Shown piece by piece: positions 24,488 through 32,409 of a stretch of DNA of 64,000 nucleotides; position 1 is the first letter of the stretch; each line of letters begins with the position of its first letter. The DNA is from Microlunatus antarcticus (GTDB taxonomy: Bacteria; Actinomycetota; Actinomycetes; Propionibacteriales; Propionibacteriaceae). Made by a program: the position numbers and the translations under genes. The notes beneath the pieces were generated by a model, which did no database searches, was not told the origin of the DNA, and worked only from the letters and a program-made list of their open reading frames with translations. Location of the stretch: positions 2,108,001 to 2,172,000 of the forward strand of contig NZ_JACHZG010000001.1 of the NCBI RefSeq assembly GCF_014193425.1, written 5' to 3'.

Positions 24488-25585
24488 ATGACCAGCTGGG
24501 GCAAGCGCGACGAGATGATCGTGCACGAACGGGACCCGTTCAACGCCGAAGCACCACCGGGGGTGCTGGTCGAGGAGTTCGTGACGCCGGTGAGCACCTT
24601 CTACAGCCGCAACCACGGCCCGATCCCCGAGCTCGACCCCGACGCCTGGTCGCTGCGGGTCGACGGTGCGGTGTCGCGGCCGCTGACGCTGACCCTGGCC
24701 CAGCTGCAGGCCTTCGACCATGTGACCGTGACCGCGACCCTGCAGTGCGCCGGCAACCGGCGGGCAGACCTGATCAAGGTCCAAGACATCCCGGGTGAGG
24801 ACCCCTGGGGCCGGGGGGCGACATCGACCGCCGAGTGGACCGGAGCGCGGCTCGGCGACGTCCTCGACGCGGCCGGGCTCGACCCGGCTCCGGGAGCCGG
24901 ACACGTGGCGTTCGACGCCCCCGACGTGTCCCAGCTCGCGGACCCGCCGCAGCCGTACGGCGGGTCGGTCCCGCTGGCCAAGGCGCGAGGCCCGGAGGTG
25001 CTCCTCGCCTGGGCGATGAACGGTGCACCGCTCACGCAGGCCCACGGCGCCCCGGTCCGGGTCGTCGTCCCCGGCTACATCGGCGCTCGCAGCGTGAAGT
25101 GGGTTCAACGACTCACGGTCCAGCCCGAGCCGTCCGACAACTACTTCCAAGCCACGGCCTACCGCATCGTTCCGCCCGACGTCGACCCGACGCAGGCCGG
25201 TCCCGGCGACGGCATCTCCCTCGGCCCGGTCGTCGTGAACGCCGCCATCCTCGCCCCCTTCGACGGCAGCCGGCTGCCCGCAGGCCGCACCGACATCTCG
25301 GGCTACGCCTACGTGGGCGGAGACCGGACCGTCGCCCGGGTCGACCTGTCGACCGACGGCGGCAGCACGTGGGTGCAGGCCGACCTCGGCCGCCGCACCG
25401 ACCGCTGGGCCTGGACGCTGTGGAGCACCAGCGTCGACCTGGCCGGCGGCCCGCACACCCTCCTCGTCCGGGCCTGGGACGACGCCGGCGCCCAGCAGCC
25501 CGAGTCACCCGCGTCGCTGTGGAACCCGAAGGGATATGCCAACACGTCGTGGGACCGCGTCGAGATCGTCGTCGACGCGGCCTGA
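24488..25585 (+). CDS. Sulfite-oxidase-like molybdopterin oxidoreductase
   Basis: A 365-residue molybdenum-cofactor enzyme of the sulfite oxidase family. The catalytic domain has the Mo-ligand Cys in TLQCAGNRRAD and the cofactor-binding GAPVRVVVPGYIGARSVKW; residues 240-365 are the dimerisation domain (DISGYAYVGGDRTVARVDLS, WDRVEIVV). There is no haem domain and no signal peptide, so it is soluble and the electron acceptor is unknown. I chose the ATG at 24488 behind a GAGGAGAGGAA stretch; GTG 24425, overlapping DUF202, is an alternative adding 21 residues. Confidence 0.85.
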   Translation: MTSWGKRDEMIVHERDPFNAEAPPGVLVEEFVTPVSTFYSRNHGPIPELDPDAWSLRVDGAVSRPLTLTLAQLQAFDHVTVTATLQCAGNRRADLIKVQDIPGEDPWGRGATSTAEWTGARLGDVLDAAGLDPAPGAGHVAFDAPDVSQLADPPQPYGGSVPLAKARGPEVLLAWAMNGAPLTQAHGAPVRVVVPGYIGARSVKWVQRLTVQPEPSDNYFQATAYRIVPPDVDPTQAGPGDGISLGPVVVNAAILAPFDGSRLPAGRTDISGYAYVGGDRTVARVDLSTDGGSTWVQADLGRRTDRWAWTLWSTSVDLAGGPHTLLVRAWDDAGAQQPESPASLWNPKGYANTSWDRVEIVVDAA

Positions 25586-25591
25586 CACGTC

Positions 25592-26224
25592 TCAGCCGCC
25601 GAGGAGCCCGTTCATCTCGGTGATCTCGGCCTTCTGGGTCATGACGATGCTCTGCGCGAGCTTCTTCGCGTCCGGGTTCTGGCCCTGGGCGAGCTCGGTC
25701 TGAGCCATGGTGACCGCACCCTGATGGTGCTTGATCATGCCCGTCAGGTAGAGCCTGGCGGCGTCGTCGCCGCTGGCCTGACCGAGGGCGTCCATGTCGG
25801 CCTGGCTCATCAGGCCGTCACCGGCGCCCATCCCGCCCATGCCCCCCATCGAGGACGGGCTGGGGTCCTGCCCCCAGCCGGCCAGCCAGCCACTCATCTG
25901 GATGATCTCCGGTGCCTGCTCGGCCTTGATCCGGGTGGCCAGCGCGGTGACCTTCGCGTCCACGCCCTGCTTGCTCAGCAGCGTGTCGCTCATCGCGACA
26001 GCCTGCGTGTGGTGCGGGATCATCATCGTCGCGAACTGGATGTCCGCGGCACCGTGCTGGCCGACGGCGGGCGTACCCGGACCGGCGGCAGGCGAGGCGG
26101 GCGCGCTCGCCGACCCGGTGGGTGCCGCGCTGGCGCCGCCCGGCGCGGTGGCCCCCGTCGAGCAGCCCGCGAGGACCAGGGCGACCAGGGCGCCGGCGAG
26201 GGCGAGCTGCGTGCGAGACGTCAT
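25592..26224 (-). CDS. DUF305 lipoprotein
   Basis: A 210-residue exported lipoprotein. Residues 1-21 are a signal peptide with lipobox LAGC, followed by an Ala/Ser/Pro linker. Two DUF305 halves follow, each a ferritin-like helical pair with His motifs: FATMMIPHHTQAVAM and YLTGMIKHHQGAVTM, plus the Met-rich linker MGGMGGMGAG. His and Met richness suggest copper binding (inference). ATG overlaps the permease stop (ATGA). Convergent with the sulfite-oxidase-like gene, 6 bp apart. Confidence 0.88.
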   Translation of the reverse strand: MTSRTQLALAGALVALVLAGCSTGATAPGGASAAPTGSASAPASPAAGPGTPAVGQHGAADIQFATMMIPHHTQAVAMSDTLLSKQGVDAKVTALATRIKAEQAPEIIQMSGWLAGWGQDPSPSSMGGMGGMGAGDGLMSQADMDALGQASGDDAARLYLTGMIKHHQGAVTMAQTELAQGQNPDAKKLAQSIVMTQKAEITEMNGLLGG

Positions 26225-27465
26225 GAGGAGCCTTCTTCTGCGGTCGGAGTCGAGTGCGCGCTGTGGTCGTGGGCGCCGTGGTCGTGGGAGCTGTGGTCGT
26301 GGTCGGTCATGTCGTCGGGGCCGCCGCCCATCCCCCGCAGCATGGCGGGCCCACCCGTCCGGACGAACCGGACGACCAGGGCGGCGGCGAGGAGCAGGAA
26401 GGCGATGTTGAGGTAGGTCGTGTAGTTCCAGGACAGGTGCGTCGTCTCGACCCGCGCAATCCGTTGGCCGGGGACGAGTCCGGTGGACCCGAAGACGATC
26501 TCGACGACATAGCCGGCCACGACGCTGGCCACGTAGAGGACGCCCGCGAGCAGGGCAGCCGTCCTGAGGCCGTAGTACTTCCGGTAGATGATCAGCACGG
26601 GCAGGATCAGCAGGTCGGCGAAGATGAAGCTGACGACGCCGCCGAAGCTGATGCCGCCGTTCCACAGCACCGCCGCGAGCGGGACGTTGCCGATCGAGCA
26701 GACGAAGCTCAGCACGGCGACGACCGGGCCGACGATCGGACCCCACACCTTCGCGAGGAACGGGTGGTCGACGAGGAAGAACGCCCGCCAGAAGCTGTCG
26801 GGCACCCAGGCCGCGACGGCGCCGGCGATCAGCAGACCGATGACGATGTCGCGCAGGACGGCCGCCCACTCCATCACGAAGATGTGGCTGACCGACGTGA
26901 TGCCCCGGGCGGACGTCAGTCGGCGGACCAGCGACCCGTCGCCCTGGACGCTCATGTCCATCGCCGCGTGACCCTCCATCGAACCAGCCAGCCCGCGGTC
27001 GGCCTGCCGGCGCGCGGCCTCGAGCAGGCGCGGTCGAAGGAAGAACTTGAGCAGCAGCGCGACCACGATGATCATGATCGGTCCGCCGACGAACTCGGCG
27101 GCGGCGAACTCCCAGCCCATCAGCAGGATCAAGATGATGCCGAGCTCGACGACCAGGTTGGTCGACGCGATCTGGAAGGCGATCGCCGCCGCGAAGCTCG
27201 CGCCCTTGCGGAACAGCGAACGTGCCAGTGCCACGGCCGCGTACGAGCAGGACGAGGACGCCGCACCCAGCCCGGTGGCGACGGCCAGGGACCGGGGACC
27301 ATTCCCGCCGAGCAGGCGGGTGATCGACTCCCGCCGGACGACGGCCTGCACCGCCGCCGACAGCGTGAAGCCGAGGACGAGCGCCCAGGTGATCTCCCAG
27401 GTCATCGAGCCGGTCCGCTCGAGCGCGCGGAGAAGCTGGTGCCAGGCGGCGCCGAGCAGGCTCAC
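26221..27465 (-). CDS. YraQ/DUF318-type permease
   Basis: A 414-residue membrane protein with about nine helices. GAASSSCSYAAVALARSLF and its second-half counterpart SIGNVPLAAVLWNGGISFGG are the paired repeats of the DUF318/YraQ permease family, some members of which (ArsP) move organoarsenicals. The C-terminus is a His/Asp metal-binding tail (DHDHSSHDHGAHDHSAH). GTG start overlaps the ArsR stop. With the DUF305 lipoprotein this looks like metal handling; the metal is not shown by sequence. Confidence 0.82.
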   Translation of the reverse strand: MSLLGAAWHQLLRALERTGSMTWEITWALVLGFTLSAAVQAVVRRESITRLLGGNGPRSLAVATGLGAASSSCSYAAVALARSLFRKGASFAAAIAFQIASTNLVVELGIILILLMGWEFAAAEFVGGPIMIIVVALLLKFFLRPRLLEAARRQADRGLAGSMEGHAAMDMSVQGDGSLVRRLTSARGITSVSHIFVMEWAAVLRDIVIGLLIAGAVAAWVPDSFWRAFFLVDHPFLAKVWGPIVGPVVAVLSFVCSIGNVPLAAVLWNGGISFGGVVSFIFADLLILPVLIIYRKYYGLRTAALLAGVLYVASVVAGYVVEIVFGSTGLVPGQRIARVETTHLSWNYTTYLNIAFLLLAAALVVRFVRTGGPAMLRGMGGGPDDMTDHDHSSHDHGAHDHSAHSTPTAEEGSS

Positions 27466-27878
27466 CGGTCGTCCTCCTCGGCCGCTCGGGTCATCGAGAC
27501 CAGCTCGCGGAAGCAGTGGTGGCGCAGCGGCTCGGGAAAGCCCGGAGCGAGCCGGTAGAACACGACCCGGCCCTGCTTGCGGGTCGCGACCAGACCGGCG
27601 GTCCGCAGGATCTTGAGGCCATAGCCTACGGAGTCCTCCGTCGACTCCAGGGCGAGGGCGAGGTCGCCGACGCAGAGCTCCTCCACCTCGTCGAGGGCGT
27701 ACAGGATCCGGGACCGGACGGGGTCGGCCAGCAGGGACAGCAGCGCAGCCAGCCGCCCGGCGTCGTCGGCGGACAACCCGCGTGCCCGTGCGTGGGCGAC
27801 CCGTTCCGGGTCGACCGGATGGTCGTGGGGCTCGGCCAAGCCGGTCACGCCGGGCTCTGCACCTCGGGGCTGCGCCAT
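27462..27878 (-). CDS. ArsR/SmtB-family metal-responsive regulator
   Basis: A 138-residue winged-helix repressor. LLADPVRSRILYAL leads into the DNA-binding region; ELCVGDLALALESTED resembles the alpha-3 metal site ELCVCDLA but with one Cys replaced by Gly. Further potential ligands are His-His-Cys in PLRHHCFREL near residue 120. ATG 27878 has GAGAGGTGG upstream. It heads the permease-DUF305 operon and probably represses it until metal binds. Confidence 0.85.
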   Translation of the reverse strand: MAQPRGAEPGVTGLAEPHDHPVDPERVAHARARGLSADDAGRLAALLSLLADPVRSRILYALDEVEELCVGDLALALESTEDSVGYGLKILRTAGLVATRKQGRVVFYRLAPGFPEPLRHHCFRELVSMTRAAEEDDR

Positions 27879-28234
27879 GTCGCACCACCTCTCGTCTCGT
27901 TTGCTCAGAGTATGACCGCTAACCCGTGCGATCACACGGATGTGCGGGAACCGAGGGGTTAGCTGCGGTCGCGCCTGAAACAGTCAGCCCGAATCTCTCC
28001 CGTGATTGGAGGTGTCCGTTGCCGTGGAACTTGTCAGCGAACTCCCGCTCACGCTGACAAGTTCAGGTGTGGCTTCGGGCTGGTTCCGCGACAGGCAAGA
28101 TGTCAGCGCCCGGATTCTGTGACAGGCAACTTGTCACTCGCCGGATGATCACGGTCTCCGAAGGTTCACCGTCGTAGGCAAGAAGACGCTTCTTCCACTA
28201 GCCCTCTGAGTCCAGAGCTCTAGGGTGGGGTGTC
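27879..28234. other. Non-coding stretch with repeat copy C
   Basis: Holds the promoter region of the arsR operon on the left and repeat copy C on the right; no gene is seen. Confidence 0.5.
27979..28152 (+). repeat. Dispersed repeat, copy C, with 13-bp stem
   Basis: Begins with CAGTCAGCCCGAATCTCTCC (shared with copy E) and contains a perfect inverted repeat GAACTTGTCAGCG (28027-28039) / CGCTGACAAGTTC (28052-28064). It ends in two tandem units, GGCAAGATGTCAGCGCCCGG and GGCAACTTGTCACTCGCCGG followed by ATGATC. It bounds the left of the 28-30.5 kb module; copy D bounds the right. Confidence 0.65.
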
Positions 28235-29239
28235 GTGGAGATCCGTGAGCAGCACCAGCTCAGCCCGGTGGCGGACGAGGTGTCCGCGATCACCGCGGTG
28301 GTCGGGCCGATCCTCACTGGTGTCCTCTACTCGCTCAAGGGCGACGTCGCGGCCCAGCTCGGGGGCTACGAGAACGTTCCGCTCTTCATGCTCGCTCGGA
28401 ACCACCGGCCTGGTGATGGCGACACCGGTATCTGCTTCGAGTACGCGGTGCACGACGCCGTTACTCGAGGTGAGTCATCCGTGCAGGAGCGGATCGCTGA
28501 CGCGCTCAAGCTGTGCAAGGTCACGGGTAGCCAGCAAGCGTCGATCCTCTTCGGGGTCGAGAAGGCCGGGAACCAGCAGCTCATCGACACCGCCAAGGAC
28601 CTGCTGACCTGGGACTCAAAGCTGGTCACGGCGAAGGTCGGCCGGCCGCCGTTGCTGCGCCGCCACATCGCGTCGGCCGCCGCCGCCTTTCGGACGCGTG
28701 GCAACAAGTCGCGGTTGCCCCAGAGCATCGACGGGTTGTGGAAAGCAGATCTGTTCTTGGGCAACTCGGACTCGGACGGGTGGGTCGGAACCACAGTCAA
28801 GATCAACCCTTCGGCGCTGACGGGTGCTCGGGGTCTGCGGATGGGTCTGGTGCCCGCGAGCCAGGGCAAGTCCGACGTCGTCTATCTCGACGACAAGAGG
28901 AACCTGGTGGTGTGCCCGGTCCCCTACGACGGTGCCTTCGTCGAGGTGTTCTACATGGCGTGGGAGGTGGTGACCTCCTTCATCGCGGCGGATGCGCAGG
29001 TCCCGAAGGAGGTCGCCCTGCCGAGGCCTGCGGCGCGTCAGGTGGCGCGTTACCTGGCGGACCGGCGCTCATACCCCGTTCTCGACGTGGTCGAGGCGCT
29101 GACGTCGTTGGCGCAGCCGGAGCTGCTGGTGTCGGAAACCACTCAGGCCGGCATCATCCAGTCGGGTGGGAGCCAGACCGATCCCACTATCGCGACGGTT
29201 CTTGCCCCCACACCCGCCGGCCTTGCGGCTGCGAAGTAG
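28235..29239 (+). CDS. Uncharacterised protein, possible PD-(D/E)XK nuclease
   Basis: A 334-residue protein I do not recognise. It is soluble. E69 in GICFEYAVHDAV, D172 in WKADLFLG and K189 in WVGTTVKIN are spaced like the E ... D ... (E/T)xK catalytic set of PD-(D/E)XK nucleases, with hydrophobic strands around D172 and K189. That is inference from a short pattern. The C-terminal 100 residues are helical. GTG start. It lies with the RHH-YfbU gene between repeat copies C and D, apart from the metabolic genes around it. A restriction- or defence-like role is possible but unproven. Confidence 0.45.
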   Translation: MEIREQHQLSPVADEVSAITAVVGPILTGVLYSLKGDVAAQLGGYENVPLFMLARNHRPGDGDTGICFEYAVHDAVTRGESSVQERIADALKLCKVTGSQQASILFGVEKAGNQQLIDTAKDLLTWDSKLVTAKVGRPPLLRRHIASAAAAFRTRGNKSRLPQSIDGLWKADLFLGNSDSDGWVGTTVKINPSALTGARGLRMGLVPASQGKSDVVYLDDKRNLVVCPVPYDGAFVEVFYMAWEVVTSFIAADAQVPKEVALPRPAARQVARYLADRRSYPVLDVVEALTSLAQPELLVSETTQAGIIQSGGSQTDPTIATVLAPTPAGLAAAK

Positions 29240-29590
29240 GTCCTCGGAGGGCCTCAGAGGCGCAGGAGGCTTGCCAGCCCGGCGGGAGTGAGGTGGACCA
29301 GGTCGAGACGGACACGATCAGCGGGAGTCACCACGCACACCAGATCCTGTTCGGCGAGCTCGACTGATGCGGCGTGCAGCGCGAGTTGACGTTCCGTCGA
29401 GGCCTGGTGCTACGCGGGTGGTCCTTGTCGAAGTCGGACGGGTGGGGTTGAGGAGCACGAAGTGGTCAGACATTGCAAGCGTGCTGGGACTGCCCGACGT
29501 GCTGGAGGAAGTAGTCCACTTTCTCGTTACGGTGCTACCGTATTGGCGTACTACGCAAACACACTCTTGTAGGACGTCAGGAGCCACGCA
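29240..29590. other. Intergenic region with probable promoter for RHH-YfbU gene
   Basis: No gene is seen in the first 250 bp. Just before the next gene, the only AT-rich tract reads GTGCTACCGTATTGGCGTACTAC (in parts: GTGCTAC at about 29530 and GTACTAC at about 29546), a pair of near-identical 7-mers 16 bp apart centre to centre. Ribbon-helix-helix proteins often bind such repeats in their own promoter, so this may be an auto-regulatory site. Confidence 0.4.
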
Positions 29591-30355
29591 ATGCCTACCA
29601 TCACCGTTCGGCTCGACGACGAGACTCGCGACGCGCTGCAGCAGCGAGCGGGCGAGGACGGCGTCACGATCAGCGACTTCGTCCGAGACCTGATCCACGA
29701 GCGGGTCGTCAGCGTGCGGTCCGACGACGACCGTCCCGACGGGTACGCCCCGGACTCTCTCACCCCCAAGGACCGCCACGTCCTCTCTCTGCTGCACCGC
29801 ATCCTCGCCAGGGTGCTTCCCGAGGATGCGAACGACGTCGACGGCGACCCTGACTACCAGCTCGAGCGCGCTCAGGTGCTCGAGGCGGGGTACACCGAGG
29901 AGTACGGGGTCGAGTTCGCCGGCATCTCGCCCGAGCTCAGCAAGCGCGACTCCCAGCGGGTCGTCGACATTCTCCAGATGTTCCGGATCGCGCACTACAG
30001 CTTGCTGCACCTCGAGAAGAGCGGGACGCCGGTCAGCGAGGGGTTGGCCAGCGCGCTGCGCTACCGGGGGTTCGACCACAACCGTGCCCTCGAGCACAAG
30101 ATGTCCGCCTACGTGAAGCACCTCGTCGACGACGATCGCTGGGCCGAGCAGGTTGACGTCGTTCACGGGCCTAGCGGAGGGAACTCGCACTCCCCGACGC
30201 TCGACGTCTACATGCGGATGCTTGCCGAGTACCGGCGCATCGTGGCGGGCCGGGGCCCCGCAATCGGCCGGAACGACTACCTGCTGAGCGAGGACCAACT
30301 GCAGGCGATCGCCGCTGAACGGATCCATCCCGAGAACAGGACGGCCGGCCGATGA
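29591..30355 (+). CDS. Ribbon-helix-helix / YfbU fusion protein
   Basis: A 254-residue protein. Residues 1-40 (MPTITVRLDDETRDALQQRA, then SDFVRDLI) form a ribbon-helix-helix DNA-binding domain. Residues 90-250 match the YfbU family: LERAQVLEAGYTEEYGVEF, RVVDILQMFRIAHYSLLHLE, LRYRGFDHNRALEHKMSAYV and LSEDQLQAI line up with Escherichia coli YfbU, which is about 164 residues and has no DNA-binding domain. YfbU is of unknown function, though it has been linked to cell death phenotypes. AGGAG lies 9 bases before the ATG. A fusion to RHH suggests an antitoxin-like or self-regulating protein (inference). Confidence 0.8.
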   Translation: MPTITVRLDDETRDALQQRAGEDGVTISDFVRDLIHERVVSVRSDDDRPDGYAPDSLTPKDRHVLSLLHRILARVLPEDANDVDGDPDYQLERAQVLEAGYTEEYGVEFAGISPELSKRDSQRVVDILQMFRIAHYSLLHLEKSGTPVSEGLASALRYRGFDHNRALEHKMSAYVKHLVDDDRWAEQVDVVHGPSGGNSHSPTLDVYMRMLAEYRRIVAGRGPAIGRNDYLLSEDQLQAIAAERIHPENRTAGR

Positions 30356-30444
30356 GCGAACCCGTTGACGATGTCGCCACGTACTCGTCGCTGCTGGGGC
30401 GACACGATTCGCACTCCATTCGGCCGTCCCTGGTGTACCGCTAG
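30352..30444 (+). CDS. Short ORF overlapping the YfbU fusion gene
   Basis: A 30-codon frame whose ATG overlaps the upstream stop (ATGA): MSEPVDDVATYSSLLGRHD and so on to TAG. The coupling suggests the start of a third gene in the module, now cut short; sequence after it is non-coding up to repeat copy D. No homologue recognised. Confidence 0.35.
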   Translation: MSEPVDDVATYSSLLGRHDSHSIRPSLVYR

Positions 30445-30993
30445 ACCCTCAGTCGCCGCGACGCCTCACTGAACCGACATGCGGACACCCGCTCACGCTC
30501 AGTGCGGTACGCCACGACGTCGACCAGGTGTCGTCACGCTCAACGCCCGCCGGAGGACAACCACGCCCCCCGCGGCGGCGGCGGGCGCTGTCCGGTCTCA
30601 CTGATGGTGTCAGCGGTTCCACGCTCCGCTGACACCTTCTGTGCGACGAACCACGACTGATCCGTCTCAGTGATCTTGGCAGTAGGCGGATTCTGTCTCA
30701 CTCAAGTTGTCATCGGCCGGATGATCTTGCTTGGCACGCGGCAAGCCATGCACTGCGTGGGGTCGCATCGGGTCCCGCGCCTCGCCATGGTGTCTCCGGG
30801 TGACGCCCATTCATCGAGACTTCTTCCCGGGCGGGGATTACGAAGATAAGGCCGCTCTGTGGCGCGCGGCCTGGGAGGGGACAGGTTGGTGCCACCGCTG
30901 GACGGACGTCTTTCGGTGAGGGTTGGTGACGCGCCCTTGCCACCCGTACACCGTGGTCAAACTTGTCGGGAAGCTTCGATCAGGTGCGCGGTG
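30445..30993. other. Non-coding stretch with repeat copy D
   Basis: Contains a GC-simple run (about 30566-30587), repeat copy D, and about 260 bp with no supportable gene. A frame at 30731-30919 has no ribosome site or recognisable motif and I do not count it. Confidence 0.5.
30588..30729 (+). repeat. Dispersed repeat, copy D
   Basis: Near-identical to 274-415. Carries a perfect 11-bp stem GGTGTCAGCGG / CCGCTGACACC with a 9-base loop (about 30611-30641), then two units TTGGCAGTAGGCGGATTCTG and GTCATCGGCCGGATGATCTT. Marks the right border of the 28-30.5 kb module. Confidence 0.7.
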
Positions 30994-31896
30994 TCAAAGT
31001 CGGGCTCGGAAGAACTTGGTGATCTCGATCAGTAGGTTGCGAACGTTGTCGACGGGTTCGCGTGAGTAGAAGTCGTGGTCGGCCCGCGGGTAGACGCGGT
31101 GCTTCGTCTCGACGCCGGCTGCTGCGAGGGTTTTGGCAAGCTCTGCTCCTTCGGCGGCGAGTGTGTCGAGCTCGCCGGTTTGGACGAGCGTGGGTGGCAT
31201 GGCGTCCGCGAGTGTCGGGTCGTAGCGCGGCGCGGCTAGCTTTTCGCGTCGCCGTTCGATGTCGGGGAAGTAGGCCCAGGCCACCCACCGCTGGACGAAG
31301 GGGCTGATGACGGCTTTCGGGTTGGACGAGGTGCGATCGGTTCGGGTGGGGTCCGTGAAGGGCACCGTGAGCGCGACGGCGAGGGGAGCTGCCTCGCTGG
31401 CGTCGTGCAGCTGCTGGCAGACGTTGATGGCGAGCTTCGCTCCGGCGCTCACTCCGGAGAGCAGCAGCCGGTCGCCGTCCCAGCCGTGCTCCTGTCCTGA
31501 CCTTCGGAGCCAGCGGGCGACGTCGAACGCCTCCTCCTCCGCGACGGGGTAGCGCACCTTCGGGGCGGTGTCGTAGTCGGGCAGCACGACGACGGCGTGC
31601 AGGCTGGCGGCGAGGTATCGCGCGAGGTGGAGGTCTTGCTCGGGGTGCCGGTTGACGAAGCCGCCACCGTGCAGCTGCATGATGATCGGCGATCTGGTGC
31701 CGGGGTTGGCGCCCTGCTGGGTGGGTCGGAGCACGAGGACGCGTACGTGGCCGTGCCTGGTCGGCACGGACAGCGTGGTCGGTGCCATGACGGCTACGGC
31801 GGCGGTGAGCTCGTTTGCGACCTGGGGGTTGGACTGGACCCGGGACCCGATTTGGGCCAGCAGCCAGTACAGCGGGTTGAGCGGTCGGCGCGTCAC
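30994..31896 (-). CDS. Alpha/beta hydrolase (hormone-sensitive-lipase-type esterase)
   Basis: A 300-residue esterase. The oxyanion-hole motif is MQLHGGGF, the nucleophile is in SGVSAGAKLA (GxSxG), and the acid and base are in TGELDTLA and PRADHDFYS. This order fits the HSL/acetyl-esterase family. GTG at 31896 overlaps the VOC-protein stop (GTGA). Likely one operon with the VOC protein and perhaps the MFS exporter. Confidence 0.85.
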   Translation of the reverse strand: MTRRPLNPLYWLLAQIGSRVQSNPQVANELTAAVAVMAPTTLSVPTRHGHVRVLVLRPTQQGANPGTRSPIIMQLHGGGFVNRHPEQDLHLARYLAASLHAVVVLPDYDTAPKVRYPVAEEEAFDVARWLRRSGQEHGWDGDRLLLSGVSAGAKLAINVCQQLHDASEAAPLAVALTVPFTDPTRTDRTSSNPKAVISPFVQRWVAWAYFPDIERRREKLAAPRYDPTLADAMPPTLVQTGELDTLAAEGAELAKTLAAAGVETKHRVYPRADHDFYSREPVDNVRNLLIEITKFFRARL

Positions 31897-32354
31897 GAGG
31901 GCTGGCCCTCGGGCTGTTGTGCGCCCGCGTGGTCGAGCAGATCCGAGTCGGTGCGGTGGTTGATCTCGATCTCGAGTCCGTCGCCCAGCGGGCAGTAGAA
32001 CGCCGTCCACGTAGCCCCGAGCACCTCGAAGACGCTGATCGTGCCGGGCTCGTACCCTGCTGTGGTCAGCTCGGCGTGGAGTGAGTGCACGGCTTGGGCG
32101 GTGTCCTGGATGAGCCCGAAGTGGAACTGCGGCGGGTATGCCGACTCCCCGTCTGAAGGCGGGTCGATCTGGGTGATGACGATGTCGGAGCCGTCGTCGC
32201 CGATGAGCATCGCGTACTCGGTGCCGGGGTTCGGCACGCCGGGGTAGTTGGGCACGGTGCCGCTCTGGACGGTGCTGTAGCTGAAGTGCGCTTCGAGCGT
32301 GCGCGTCAGCGCGTTGACGTCGCTGGCGCAGAGGTTGACGTGGTTGAGCCGCAT
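31893..32354 (-). CDS. VOC/glyoxalase-family protein
   Basis: A 153-residue protein of the vicinal-oxygen-chelate fold: MRLNHVNLCASDV with the first ligand His, a second repeat with QFHFGLIQDTAQAV, and a C-terminal ATWTAFYCPLGDGLEIEI with the final Glu. The substrate is unknown; members include glyoxalases, dioxygenases and drug-binding resistance proteins. Coupled to the esterase. Confidence 0.78.
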   Translation of the reverse strand: MRLNHVNLCASDVNALTRTLEAHFSYSTVQSGTVPNYPGVPNPGTEYAMLIGDDGSDIVITQIDPPSDGESAYPPQFHFGLIQDTAQAVHSLHAELTTAGYEPGTISVFEVLGATWTAFYCPLGDGLEIEINHRTDSDLLDHAGAQQPEGQPS

Positions 32355-32409
32355 GACAGATCTCTTTCGTTCTGGCGGTCTGCTGACCGCGGGGCTGGGT
32401 GGGTCGGGG

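Noticed and set aside
30731-30919. Short frame after repeat copy D
   Set aside because: No ribosome site, no recognisable motif, and it begins within the repeat-derived sequence.
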